Shown: positions 33,764 through 42,288 of the stretch, in pieces
Layout: each line of letters opens with the position of its first letter
How positions within the stretch are numbered: position 1 is the first letter of the stretch
DNA from: an uncultured Planctomycetota bacterium
Lineage (GTDB): Bacteria; Planctomycetota; Phycisphaerae; Sedimentisphaerales; UBA12454
NCBI GenBank assembly: GCA_903847315.1
Contig: CAINDG010000010.1
Location: 1-42,288 of the forward strand
Direction of reading: 5' to 3'
Length of the DNA stretch: 42,288 bases
Program-made: the position numbers and the translations under genes
Notes under the pieces: model-generated
Database searches by the model: none
What the model saw: the letters and a program-made list of their open reading frames with translations, nothing else
What the model was told of the DNA's origin: nothing

Positions 33764-36700
33764 CTATTGCTCCAAATACATCCAGACAATTGTAGCAGTT
33801 CTCGGATTGTTTTCCATTAGCTTGGATGCATATTTGTGCATAGCAAATTCAATAGCTTTGTCTCTCGACCAGCCAAATTCCTTATTCAGGATATTTACAT
33901 AGGCGGACATAGCACCAAACCATTCCCTGGCAGCAGCGTAACGAGTACCATCATTGGTATGATCTGACAACACAGACACGATTAACACCATTTGAGCATA
34001 GGTCAGTTCTTCTTTCTTTGATGATGGTGCAAGTTCTTCAACTACGGCGTTTAATGCCGCAACCCGTGTCCCATTAGCGTCGCTTAGGGTCTTGGAAAGT
34101 TTACTAACTGCATCGCATACTTCACATAGCTGTCTATGCGTTGTGTCTGTCGACTGGGTAAGAGAGCTCTCTGCCAGATAAACCTGAGTCTCCTGAACAC
34201 TAAGTTCCTTAGCCGTCCATGTCTTCAGCTCTGTGCAATCTAACACTTCATTATGGTCTTTTGGCACATAGAACATCAGCGGCGGAACCGGCTCTATGCC
34301 AACATTCACATAGGTTATTACCGGCGGTAGCGGCGGTGGAATCGGAACTGGGTTGATAAAGTTAAGCACCCATGCCTCTGTCTCGCCGCCTCTCAGTATA
34401 TACTCATCGCCATGGAATCCTGGCGGTAACAGGCCGTCTGCATATTCATCAACATACGGCAGCGTACCGAGAATCCAGGCATCCTGAACCGTTTCAGTGA
34501 TTCTGGAGCTGGCCTCTAACACCTGTCCTTCCCCTGTGACGAATCCAGGCGAAGCATCAAATGCACTTCCAAACGTTACCGTATCGTATGCATCGATAAC
34601 CACCGCTGCATTTACTGCAAGAGTATAGACCGATGCATTCATCACTACATCATGGCCTGTTTGAGCCACTGGATTATAAAGACCCGTTGCATAGCCAGGT
34701 TTGTAACTGCCGAGATAAATTGCCACATCAAACAACTCGCCCGGCTGTTTAGAGCTAACGTACAGAATATCCTCGAAGTTGATGGCATCGCGGTCATCGA
34801 CTGGACCAGTGCTGTATGCTCCGTATGTTCCGCCGGCGTTCAGTTTGATATTCGCCGCATTCAAGCCAAGGTCTTCTAAACCTAATTTCAGGTCTTCTCT
34901 TTCGCTGACAAGCACAATAGCTGCTCTACCTGCGTACTCATCTATACCGTACTCAGAAGTACCATTAGGATTAGTAGTCCATGCTGCTGATAGAGTGGCA
35001 ACTCTCGTCGTACCATCATAATCGATTATGGTTCTTATCTGTCCTTTACCCGTGCCGTCTACAATTTTAATTTGTCGTCCATTATAAAAGTCATTCGTAG
35101 TGGAATCAATAGCCGCAAGAGTAATTGTGGTCGACGTGCCCGCTTGTGCGTACCCTAAATAAGCATAGTCATCAATATAAGGCAGAAGAACGCCGGTATG
35201 GAGCGAAAGATCGCTGCTCATCGTATCAGAGTAACCGGTTATCGTAACATAATCGAGCGTGTCATAACCAAATGTACGTATCGTACCATCAGTCGATTTC
35301 ACTACCGATACACCACCACCAGTAGAGGTCAGAACGCCAATTGCATTTATACCGTACTCGGAACCGGCAACAGGTTCAGTAGCCCAGGCTTCTGATACAG
35401 TGGCAACTTGTGTCGCACCGTTATAAGCGGTTATGGTTCTTATCTGTCCTTCACCCGTGCCGTCTAAAATTTCAATTACCCGTCCCTTATAGAAGTCATT
35501 CTCAGTGGAAGCACCAGCCGCAAGCTGGATTGTCGATGGGCCGCCCGCCAGTGCTGTTCCTGGGATGACATATCTGCCACCATCCAGAAGTGAATCGTTA
35601 CCAACCAGAAGTGTTCCGTCACCAAAGGTATGAGCTGCATCAAACGGATTGCCGCCTATATGAGTACCGATTACTATGTCTCTGACAGAACCGCCAGAGC
35701 TGCTGCCTTGCAGATAAATATTTCTCGTGGCTTTCGCCTGTATGGAAAGCCACTTGTCCGCAGCATTATCAGTGTTGCCGCCGGCATAATTTCTACCATC
35801 AATATAACTGCCATCAATCTCGGCACCATTCTTATATAGACCAGCGTGGTCAAGATCTACTGCCGTTATTGCACCTTCGCCTGAATCTAATCCTGAACCT
35901 GAAGCGGTTCCGGTGCTGGACAACATAAGATCTGTGTTTTCCTTGTTGTCAAACGCAAAGATTGACAGGTCTATTGACTCTGCCTGTATCATCGTCAGGG
36001 TGCTGCCGCCGGCGGTGATAACATAATCGCCTCCGTGCGCCTGCGTCATACCTCCATAAACACATTCCAGAACAATACTGCCATTGGTAGCTTCTATATT
36101 CCGCAGTTCAACATCGCTGCCTATATGGCCATACACAGAAGAACTATCAAGCGGAGTAATCCAGTCTTCCGATACAGTGGCAGTTCTCGTCGAACCAACA
36201 TAATTGGATATGGTTCTTGTCTGTCCTGCACCCGTGCCGCTCAAAATTACAATTTGCTGTCCGTTATACGCGTCATCAGCACTGGAAGCACCAGTTTCGA
36301 GAATGATTGTGTTCGACGCACCACCTTGCGTGAATCCTGTTGTTCCCCACTCAGTTACTATTATATCGCCGTTATCGGATTTGGCCGCCAGTACATCCAC
36401 ATCGGTGTCAAACCGACCCAGACCAGTACTATCGGCTTGTCCTATATCGCTGAGGGCATCCAGAGTCAACAGGGTTGTCGTAACATTCGAAGTGCCGTCT
36501 GTACCGTCTGTTATCGTACCAGCAGTATCATTATGACCAGTAGCAGTCAGCGTCACATACTCACTACCGCCTACCGGGGTAGTAATATCGCCATCCTGCA
36601 TAATTTGGCCGGCATGTACCGTTATGTAACTATCGACGCCGGTGGTCTCTATCGTTGCGCTCTCATGGTTACGCACCATACCATCATCAGCCGTTATCTT

Positions 36701-39700
36701 TATGTGACCGCCGGTAGCGTCGCCATTAGCTATTATTATCGCATCATCATTGTTAAACACTCCATCGTTGCCCGTTATCTCTATGTAGCTGTCATCGCCG
36801 TCAGTCTCTATCGTTGCACCAACATCGTTAAGCACCTGGCCGTCCGTAGATGTTATCTTTATGTTGCCGCCTTCATCGGCTTGAGAGATTATCGTCGCAT
36901 CGTCACTGTTAGTTACCCCGCCGATAGCTGTTATGTCTATATAACTGTCATCGCCGGTAGTCTTTATCATCGTATAGTTCGTGACCGTTCCTGTGGCTGT
37001 TATTGTTATATAATCAACAGCCTCAAGACCGTCATCATTTACCACCACATCTACAGGGTCTATGTCCAGCCAGCCGCCGGCATCTACCTTGCTGTGACCT
37101 GGTGGGTTGCCTTCACCTCCAGTAGTCGTTGCCGCCATCAGTACATCGCCGCCAATATCAAACTTGATATTGCCAACGCCGTCTTCTTCGGCCGTCGTTA
37201 TATAACCTTCTACATTAGCAGTAGCATTACCAATCAGCAAATCGCCGCCGGCTGTAATTTTGATATTGCCGTAATCCGCTTCTACCGTCGCATTAGCACT
37301 CTCGCCTATCAGGACATCATTAGTCGCACCCTGACCAGCCGTTATCGTTATATCGCAATCTCCGCCGAGGCCGGTAGTCCTTATCATCGAATCGTTCGTT
37401 ACGCTGCCGGCTGTCGTTATCTTTATGGGACTGTTATTACCCAAGGTCTCTATCGTCGCACCTTCTTCGTTAGTTACCGCGCTTTCAATACCAGTGGCCG
37501 CTATATCTATGCGACTGTCATACATCTGCGCCCTTATCGTACCGGAATTAGTTACCGTACCATCAGCACCAGTAACCGTTATCGCTATATTACCACGACG
37601 GCCTTCAGTCACTATCAGCCCATCATTCGTTACCTTCTTAGCAGCCTCTATGTCTATGTCACTGTAACTGCTGCCCAAAGTCTCTATCGTATCATAATTA
37701 AAGACCTTACCATCAGCGCTATTAGCCTTTATAGTTATGACACTGCCATAACTATTAGTCCTTATCATTTCATTGTTAGTTATCACACCATTAATACCAG
37801 TAACCTCCATTGCTATATGACTGCCAGTGCCGCTGGTATATATCGTATTATTGTTCGTAATTGCATCTTCGGCCGTTATCTCTATGTGATTGTCACTGCC
37901 GCCAGTAGTTATCGTCCCGTTATTTGTCACTGCGCCTGCGGCAGTTATTTCTATATCCCCGTCATTTGTCGCAACAGTTGTATCTACCCTCACATCACCC
38001 AAAATTGTGGTGTCTATCGAAATATTACCGGCATTACCGGCACCAACTGCCGTAACCGTCTTGGCTATGATATTTCCGGTGCCACTAACCCCATTTACGC
38101 CTTTAGAACTGATGGCTATATCACCGCTTACAGTAGTCACACTCGTTAATGTCAATTCTCCGCCATCAATCTGGCCAAACTTAATATCTGCATTAGTACC
38201 TGTTGTTGAAACGTCTACCAACTCCGTTGCCGTAGCCAGATAATTGATTAAATCTATATTAGCATTGCTACCGGTCGTATGGGCATATATCGTCGTCGCA
38301 GCCGTCTCAATTTCCTCGGTTGTTCCAATGCCCGTAACCGCATCAAGGTCAAGTACCCTGGCTATCAGGTCTTTGGTACCATCTGAACCTGACCCTGTTT
38401 CATCATCTTCTATTGCACTGACTGAATTACTGATTGTTATCGTATCGCCTAATGCTTTTACAACACCGACAAGAACATCACCGCCGCCATCCTGGTTAAA
38501 CGTGATATTCGAATTGGTGCCGCTCGCCTCGGCATTAAACAAAACATTTTCCGTCGAGGTGTTGTCAATGTGTATATCAGCATTATCGCCGGTTGTATTG
38601 GCCGTTATCGTAGAACCGGTCACATGAGTGTCAAGAGCGCCCGTAGCAACACTGCCAATAGTACCATTATTTCCATGGGTATTTAGCACAATATCACCGG
38701 CTATAATGTCTATAGTCGTGTCTTCGGGTCCAGTGTCCACTATCGTGCCGGCATTGGCAGTCAGTGAAACCCTGCCGCCATGCAGCTCATCCAGTCCGGC
38801 TGCATTAATGAGGCCAACAATAATGTTTGTCCCAGCCGTCAGGGTCACATCACCATCACCGGTAACAACATCCGTAGCCGTAATCATATTTCCGGTCACC
38901 GTCACCGTCACACTGCCATGAGATGTGTCAGATGTATCGATATCCGTCAGCGTCACCGCCTCTGTAGAAGTCATTACTATATTACCAGTACTCTGCGAAT
39001 TGGCCGTTACGTCAACTCCGCCTGTATGGAGGTCTTCTATATAAATACCATTACTACCGCTGGTCAAATCCAACGTCGGAGCGTCAACCTCAATCATAGC
39101 ATCGCTGCCGCCTATCGACAGACCAGCTGCTATTGTCAATGTGTTATCTGCCCTCACATCATATACACCATTATCCGCCGTGGTCGGCTCCGACACAGAA
39201 CCAGCCGCAATTATGCTTACATTGCCGGCACCTACACCAGAATTGACGCCATTAACATGTGTAACTTCAATATTACCGCTCGTATTGGTCGTCAGCGATA
39301 CCACCGTCTGAGCAACACCGCTGTTAATAGTGCCATCCACTGCAGTCGCTATAATATCAGCACTATTCACACTTACCATTATCGTGCCGTTGGCCGTATC
39401 AACATCGGTCAAAGTTACCTTCTCGGTACCGTAAATCTCTATATTGCCCGCCGTCTGGGCATGGGCCGTTATGCTGTCGCCGCCGGTGCCTATTGCGTTG
39501 AGGAATATGCCGCCCGAAGTCGTATTGGTCGCTGTAACAGTATCGGCATCCACCTCAATGGCTCGTCCGGTACCCGCGGTACCCACGGTTCCTATGCCGG
39601 TTACAGCATTCAAAACAATTGCTGCAGCCTTGATCTTCGTTGCCGTATCATTATCTGCATCGCTAATCGTCCTATATTCAGATGTCAGCGTAACTGTGCC

Positions 39701-42288
39701 TGCAAGTGCATCTACCGAATGCACTTTAATATCACCGTAGGTTGCGTTGTTCGCATAGACAGCAAAATTCTCGCCTGTCGCAAGGTCAACATCGACCTTG
39801 TCAGGCGCCGATCCAAGCTGAATACCATCATGACTAGTACTATCATTTTCCAGAACATATACACTGCCGCTAACTTTTTCGATGTTCAGTATCTTTACAT
39901 CCGTATCCAGCCAGCCATCATCGGGAGTCGCAGGACCACCACTGCTGGTGCCTACAGCAGTCGCTCCGGTAATATTCAACGTCGTCGTCGTAATATCCGT
40001 CGTGCCGCTGGTGGTGTCCGTTATCGTTCCAGTAGATACCCCTCCGGTAGGTATCAATCCAACAGTAGCTTTCAGCGTTACATAATCCGTAGGCGTACTG
40101 TCTATTGTAGTCGTAATATTGCCGTTCTGCACTATATCGCCGGCATCAATCTTTACGTGACCATCAGCAGTATCCACGAATATCGTAGAATTGTTCGTTA
40201 CTATGCCGGTTGCCTCTATCTCTATATAACTGCCGGCTATAAGCCCAACATCGGCTATCGTCACATTCACAGGATCTATCTTAATATATCCGCCGGAATC
40301 AATCTTCGTTATCGCCGTGGTATCTTTCAAAGTCACATTCCCTAGGTCAGTAGTAACCTCGATGCCGCCCGTACCGGTGGTTTGTACAACACCAGCCTTA
40401 TCACCTATACTGTTACCTACCGTTATATCCCCAACTGCCGTCACAGTAATATCGCCGTTTACCGCCGTTACTGTAGCAGCTGCCGTATCGGCTATTTGAA
40501 TATTCTCGCCGGCTGTCAATTTAATCGTGCCGAGGCCGCCTGTCTGTATCGTCGAATTGTCCATTATCGAACTTGCGGCATTTATCGCTATGGCACCAGT
40601 CGATGCCGTAACACCACTTCCGCCTCCTACCGTCACATTACCTGCAATCTTGGTGTCTATCGAAATAGCACCGGCACTACCTGCTGTAACCGTCTTGGCC
40701 GTAATATCTCCGCTGTCAATTATATCGTATACGGAAGTAGCATCTGGCGTAGTAGTCCAAGCCGATACAGTGGCAACTTTCGTCGTGCCGTCATAATCGG
40801 TTATGGTTCTTGTCTGTCCTACACCTGTGTGGTCTAAAATTTTAATTACCCGTCCATTATAGAAGTCATCATCACTGGAAGCACTCGCCGCAAGCTCGAT
40901 TGTGGTAGGCGTACTGCCCGCCGCTTGTGCTATTCCCGAGATAACACCAGCCTCAGAGCTAATATCTATATTACCACTGGCGGTAACCACGCTTTGTAAT
41001 GTCAATGTTCCGGTCGTTCCCGCGATACCGTATTGGTCAAATGTGATGCTTGCATTAGCACCAACCGTTGAAGCATTCAACGTCGTGCCACTATCCAGAT
41101 AATTGGCTATATTTATATTAGCAGGACCATCGCCGCTCGTATCTGCAGCTATAATCGTCGCAGATGTCTCAATCGCATTACCAGTCATTCCTGTACCCGT
41201 ACCTATACCCGTAACTGCATCAAGGTTAAGCTCGTAGGCATCCAAATCGACTGTATAATGTTCACCCGACCCTGTCTCATCATCATATATCCCACCTGCC
41301 GAATTGATTGTTATTGTATCGTCGGTAGTACTCGGTGTGCCGTCATCAGCCGCTGTCAATGTCCCGACAGTTATATCACCCGCACTTGTGGTATCTATCG
41401 TAATATTACCGGCACCGCCTGCCGTAACCAGAGTGGCTATGATATTTCCGCCCGCAGAACTAATGACTATATTACCAGTGTTGCCTGTAAGCTTGCCAGT
41501 AGTCACTTCTTCTAATGTCAATGTTCCAGTCGCTCCACCGACACCGAATTGGTTAAACGTAATATCCGCATTGGCGCCCTTAGTCCAGGCAGTCAACTCA
41601 GCATTAGCCGTCGAGGTATTGTTAATGTATATATCAGCATCATCGCCGCTTGTATATGCCTCTATCGTAGAACCGGTTACTGTAGTGTCAATCTCATTAT
41701 TGGTTCCGGCAGCACCAATGCCGGTTACAGCTTCTAAATAAATCGTACTGGCAGTAATGTCGATATCTGCATCACCATCTGTACTTATTGCACCCGTGCT
41801 GGCTACAAGTTTTACTGAGCCGTGCTTACCGGTAGCATTAAGGGTATCAAAAGTAATTGCCTGACCGGCAACATCAATTCCGCCACTTACGCCGTTAGCG
41901 CTTATGCTCGAACCTGCATCAAAGAGTGCATCACCGGTATTAATGCCATCCACATCAGCACGAATTACGACAGTACCTGATATTGATTCCAAGCTCGTCG
42001 CCCCAGCAGTTAGCGTCACACCCTCATTGGCATTAATAATGACATTGCCTTGAACTACAACTGCCACTCCAGCCGCCAGTGTCACATCATCGCCAGCATT
42101 AATAGTTAAATGCGTTAACGCCTCATCCGCTCCAATATTGCCATTGACCACTATCTGACCGCCGGCATCGGCATCAAGACCATAAAAACCGTCCACAACG
42201 TCAAGAAGTATATCGCCGCCGGCTAACATCGCTACATTCGAGCCAAGCTGAACATCCGTAGCCAAACTAAGATCTATATCAGTACCTA
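33764..42288 (-). CDS. Giant repetitive beta-helix surface protein, 5' end outside the window
   Basis: The frame is open from the right edge to a stop at 33764, more than 2,840 residues; the start lies beyond 42288. The sequence is poor in Cys, Lys, Arg and Trp, rich in Gly, Thr, Ala, Asp, Asn and Ile, and built of short strand-turn repeats (GNITIDTTSAGDITVG; SYIDITAIGGVTNSDDATI), as in filamentous-haemagglutinin-like and other beta-solenoid adhesins. Modules starting L-x-AVTGIG recur near 41730, 41215, 39600 and 38340. A ~65-residue cassette (YNGRVIKILDHTGVGQTRTI) occurs four times. The last ~250 residues differ: a Pro linker (IPPPLPPV) and a charged helical domain with CTELKTW, CEVCDAVSKLSK and a C-terminal WMYLEQ. 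No beta-barrel, LPXTG or PEP-CTERM signal is seen. It is probably an exported adhesin; the N-terminal secretion domain must be checked outside the window. Confidence 0.8.
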   Translation of the reverse strand, partial: GTDIDLSLATDVQLGSNVAMLAGGDILLDVVDGFYGLDADAGGQIVVNGNIGADEALTHLTINAGDDVTLAAGVAVVVQGNVIINANEGVTLTAGATSLESISGTVVIRADVDGINTGDALFDAGSSISANGVSGGIDVAGQAITFDTLNATGKHGSVKLVASTGAISTDGDADIDITASTIYLEAVTGIGAAGTNNEIDTTVTGSTIEAYTSGDDADIYINNTSTANAELTAWTKGANADITFNQFGVGGATGTLTLEEVTTGKLTGNTGNIVISSAGGNIIATLVTAGGAGNITIDTTSAGDITVGTLTAADDGTPSTTDDTITINSAGGIYDDETGSGEHYTVDLDAYELNLDAVTGIGTGTGMTGNAIETSATIIAADTSGDGPANINIANYLDSGTTLNASTVGANASITFDQYGIAGTTGTLTLQSVVTASGNIDISSEAGVISGIAQAAGSTPTTIELAASASSDDDFYNGRVIKILDHTGVGQTRTITDYDGTTKVATVSAWTTTPDATSVYDIIDSGDITAKTVTAGSAGAISIDTKIAGNVTVGGGSGVTASTGAIAINAASSIMDNSTIQTGGLGTIKLTAGENIQIADTAAATVTAVNGDITVTAVGDITVGNSIGDKAGVVQTTGTGGIEVTTDLGNVTLKDTTAITKIDSGGYIKIDPVNVTIADVGLIAGSYIEIEATGIVTNNSTIFVDTADGHVKIDAGDIVQNGNITTTIDSTPTDYVTLKATVGLIPTGGVSTGTITDTTSGTTDITTTTLNITGATAVGTSSGGPATPDDGWLDTDVKILNIEKVSGSVYVLENDSTSHDGIQLGSAPDKVDVDLATGENFAVYANNATYGDIKVHSVDALAGTVTLTSEYRTISDADNDTATKIKAAAIVLNAVTGIGTVGTAGTGRAIEVDADTVTATNTTSGGIFLNAIGTGGDSITAHAQTAGNIEIYGTEKVTLTDVDTANGTIMVSVNSADIIATAVDGTINSGVAQTVVSLTTNTSGNIEVTHVNGVNSGVGAGNVSIIAAGSVSEPTTADNGVYDVRADNTLTIAAGLSIGGSDAMIEVDAPTLDLTSGSNGIYIEDLHTGGVDVTANSQSTGNIVMTSTEAVTLTDIDTSDTSHGSVTVTVTGNMITATDVVTGDGDVTLTAGTNIIVGLINAAGLDELHGGRVSLTANAGTIVDTGPEDTTIDIIAGDIVLNTHGNNGTIGSVATGALDTHVTGSTITANTTGDNADIHIDNTSTENVLFNAEASGTNSNITFNQDGGGDVLVGVVKALGDTITISNSVSAIEDDETGSGSDGTKDLIARVLDLDAVTGIGTTEEIETAATTIYAHTTGSNANIDLINYLATATELVDVSTTGTNADIKFGQIDGGELTLTSVTTVSGDIAISSKGVNGVSGTGNIIAKTVTAVGAGNAGNISIDTTILGDVRVDTTVATNDGDIEITAAGAVTNNGTITTGGSDNHIEITAEDAITNNNTIYTSGTGSHIAMEVTGINGVITNNEMIRTNSYGSVITIKANSADGKVFNYDTIETLGSSYSDIDIEAAKKVTNDGLIVTEGRRGNIAITVTGADGTVTNSGTIRAQMYDSRIDIAATGIESAVTNEEGATIETLGNNSPIKITTAGSVTNDSMIRTTGLGGDCDITITAGQGATNDVLIGESANATVEADYGNIKITAGGDLLIGNATANVEGYITTAEEDGVGNIKFDIGGDVLMAATTTGGEGNPPGHSKVDAGGWLDIDPVDVVVNDDGLEAVDYITITATGTVTNYTMIKTTGDDSYIDITAIGGVTNSDDATIISQADEGGNIKITSTDGQVLNDVGATIETDGDDSYIEITGNDGVFNNDDAIIIANGDATGGHIKITADDGMVRNHESATIETTGVDSYITVHAGQIMQDGDITTPVGGSEYVTLTATGHNDTAGTITDGTDGTSNVTTTLLTLDALSDIGQADSTGLGRFDTDVDVLAAKSDNGDIIVTEWGTTGFTQGGASNTIILETGASSADDAYNGQQIVILSGTGAGQTRTISNYVGSTRTATVSEDWITPLDSSSVYGHIGSDVELRNIEATNGSIVLECVYGGMTQAHGGDYVITAGGSTLTMIQAESIDLSIFAFDNKENTDLMLSSTGTASGSGLDSGEGAITAVDLDHAGLYKNGAEIDGSYIDGRNYAGGNTDNAADKWLSIQAKATRNIYLQGSSSGGSVRDIVIGTHIGGNPFDAAHTFGDGTLLVGNDSLLDGGRYVIPGTALAGGPSTIQLAAGASTENDFYKGRVIEILDGTGEGQIRTITAYNGATQVATVSEAWATEPVAGSEYGINAIGVLTSTGGGVSVVKSTDGTIRTFGYDTLDYVTITGYSDTMSSDLSLHTGVLLPYIDDYAYLGYAQAGTSTTITLAAIDSTTNDFYNGRQIKIVDGTGKGQIRTIIDYDGTTRVATLSAAWTTNPNGTSEYGIDEYAGRAAIVLVSEREDLKLGLEDLGLNAANIKLNAGGTYGAYSTGPVDDRDAINFEDILYVSSKQPGELFDVAIYLGSYKPGYATGLYNPVAQTGHDVVMNASVYTLAVNAAVVIDAYDTVTFGSAFDASPGFVTGEGQVLEASSRITETVQDAWILGTLPYVDEYADGLLPPGFHGDEYILRGGETEAWVLNFINPVPIPPPLPPVITYVNVGIEPVPPLMFYVPKDHNEVLDCTELKTWTAKELSVQETQVYLAESSLTQSTDTTHRQLCEVCDAVSKLSKTLSDANGTRVAALNAVVEELAPSSKKEELTYAQMVLIVSVLSDHTNDGTRYAAAREWFGAMSAYVNILNKEFGWSRDKAIEFAMHKYASKLMENNPRTATIVWMYLEQ
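34941..35137 (-). repeat. Dispersed cassette copy D in the giant protein
   Basis: Encodes TTITLAAIDSTTNDFYNGRQ, then GTGKGQIRTIIDYDG and ATLSAAWTTNPNGTSEYGI. It is one of four copies that align over about 65 codons at protein and DNA level. Confidence 0.75.
35345..35539 (-). repeat. Dispersed cassette copy C in the giant protein
   Basis: Encodes STIQLAAGASTENDFYKGRV, then GTGEGQIRTITAYNG and ATVSEAWATEPVAGSEYGI. It lies about 400 bp from copy D. Confidence 0.75.
36124..36316 (-). repeat. Dispersed cassette copy B in the giant protein
   Basis: Encodes NTIILETGASSADDAYNGQQ, then GTGAGQTRTISNYVG and ATVSEDWITPLDSSSVYGHI. It is the most divergent of the four. Confidence 0.75.
36590..37970 (-). 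repeat. Tandem TN-type strand repeats in the giant protein
   Basis: Consecutive units of about 20-40 residues with the pattern V-T/F-N-x-x-x-I-x-T-x-G-x-x-S-x-I-x-I-x-A, e.g. VTNDGLIVTEGRRGNIAI and VTNDSMIRTTGLGGDCDI. The regular I-x-I pattern and Asn ladder fit a right-handed beta-helix. Confidence 0.65.
40719..40912 (-). repeat. Dispersed cassette copy A in the giant protein
   Basis: Encodes TTIELAASASSDDDFYNGRV, then GVGQTRTITDYDG and ATVSAWTTTPDATSVYDI. It sits about 4.4 kb from copy B and interrupts a module that begins AVTGIG. Confidence 0.75.

Noticed and set aside
36035-38149. A 704-codon open frame on the plus strand opposite the giant protein gene
   Set aside because: It is antisense to a repetitive gene whose codon bias avoids stops in the opposite strand. 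Its protein is Tyr/Ser/Ile/Arg-rich nonsense with no RBS or domain; the minus-strand reading gives coherent repeats.
38780-40345. A 521-codon plus-strand open frame opposite the giant gene
   Set aside because: Same reason: a compositional shadow of the repeats, no start signals, and unusual His/Tyr/Arg-rich translation.
33764-42288. CRISPR array or satellite repeat
   Set aside because: The repetitive DNA is a continuous open reading frame with degenerate protein repeats. There are no identical short repeats with unique spacers.

Overview
The window looks like a chromosomal segment of a Gram-negative planctomycete-type bacterium, most likely class Phycisphaerae. This is an inference from three things: secreted enzymes carrying dockerin-like EF-hand pairs that end in a W-L/W-M motif, lipoproteins and a TolC-type outer-membrane factor, and regulators with an XylR-like architecture. 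No rRNA or tRNA gene was seen, so the taxonomy rests on protein style only.

Left part (1-9.9 kb): a broken gene fragment at the edge is followed by an XylR-like regulator and a block of secreted pectin depolymerases. These are a lipoprotein GH28, a dockerin-FN3-GH28, a simple secreted GH28, and a PL1 pectate lyase with dockerin, FN3 and a C-terminal CBM35-like domain. A convergent secreted alpha/beta hydrolase closes the block. Several of these genes have their own sigma70-like promoter.

Middle (10-17.7 kb): a large sodium:solute symporter is the probable uptake route for the sugar acids. It is followed by a four-gene operon: a periplasmic TPR protein, a histidine kinase with a TPR-like ectodomain, an alkyltransferase-like protein that lacks the active-site Cys, and an OmpR-type response regulator. 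Direct repeats at 11-bp spacing lie just upstream of the -10 box. A remnant of a dockerin-bearing secreted protein sits right after the response regulator.

Uronate metabolism (17.7-27.3 kb): a tight five-gene minus-strand operon encodes an old-yellow-enzyme/GltD-like fusion, an SDR, a fumarate-reductase-like flavoprotein, KDPG aldolase and KDG kinase. A divergent AraC/cupin regulator and a Gfo/Idh/MocA oxidoreductase follow. The last two operon steps (KDG to KDPG to pyruvate plus glyceraldehyde 3-phosphate) are standard. The two large flavoproteins are not part of the textbook pathway and are the best candidate for an undescribed redox branch of uronate breakdown.

Right part (27.4-42.3 kb): a complete tripartite efflux operon (TetR, TolC-like, EmrA-like, EmrB-like) is read leftwards from a promoter whose -10 box lies inside a palindromic operator. 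A second MFS exporter is divergent from it. After a bidirectional terminator comes the 3' end of a giant repetitive surface protein (more than 2,800 residues, 5' end outside the window). It is built of beta-strand repeats, four dispersed copies of a ~65-residue cassette, and a helical C-terminal domain.
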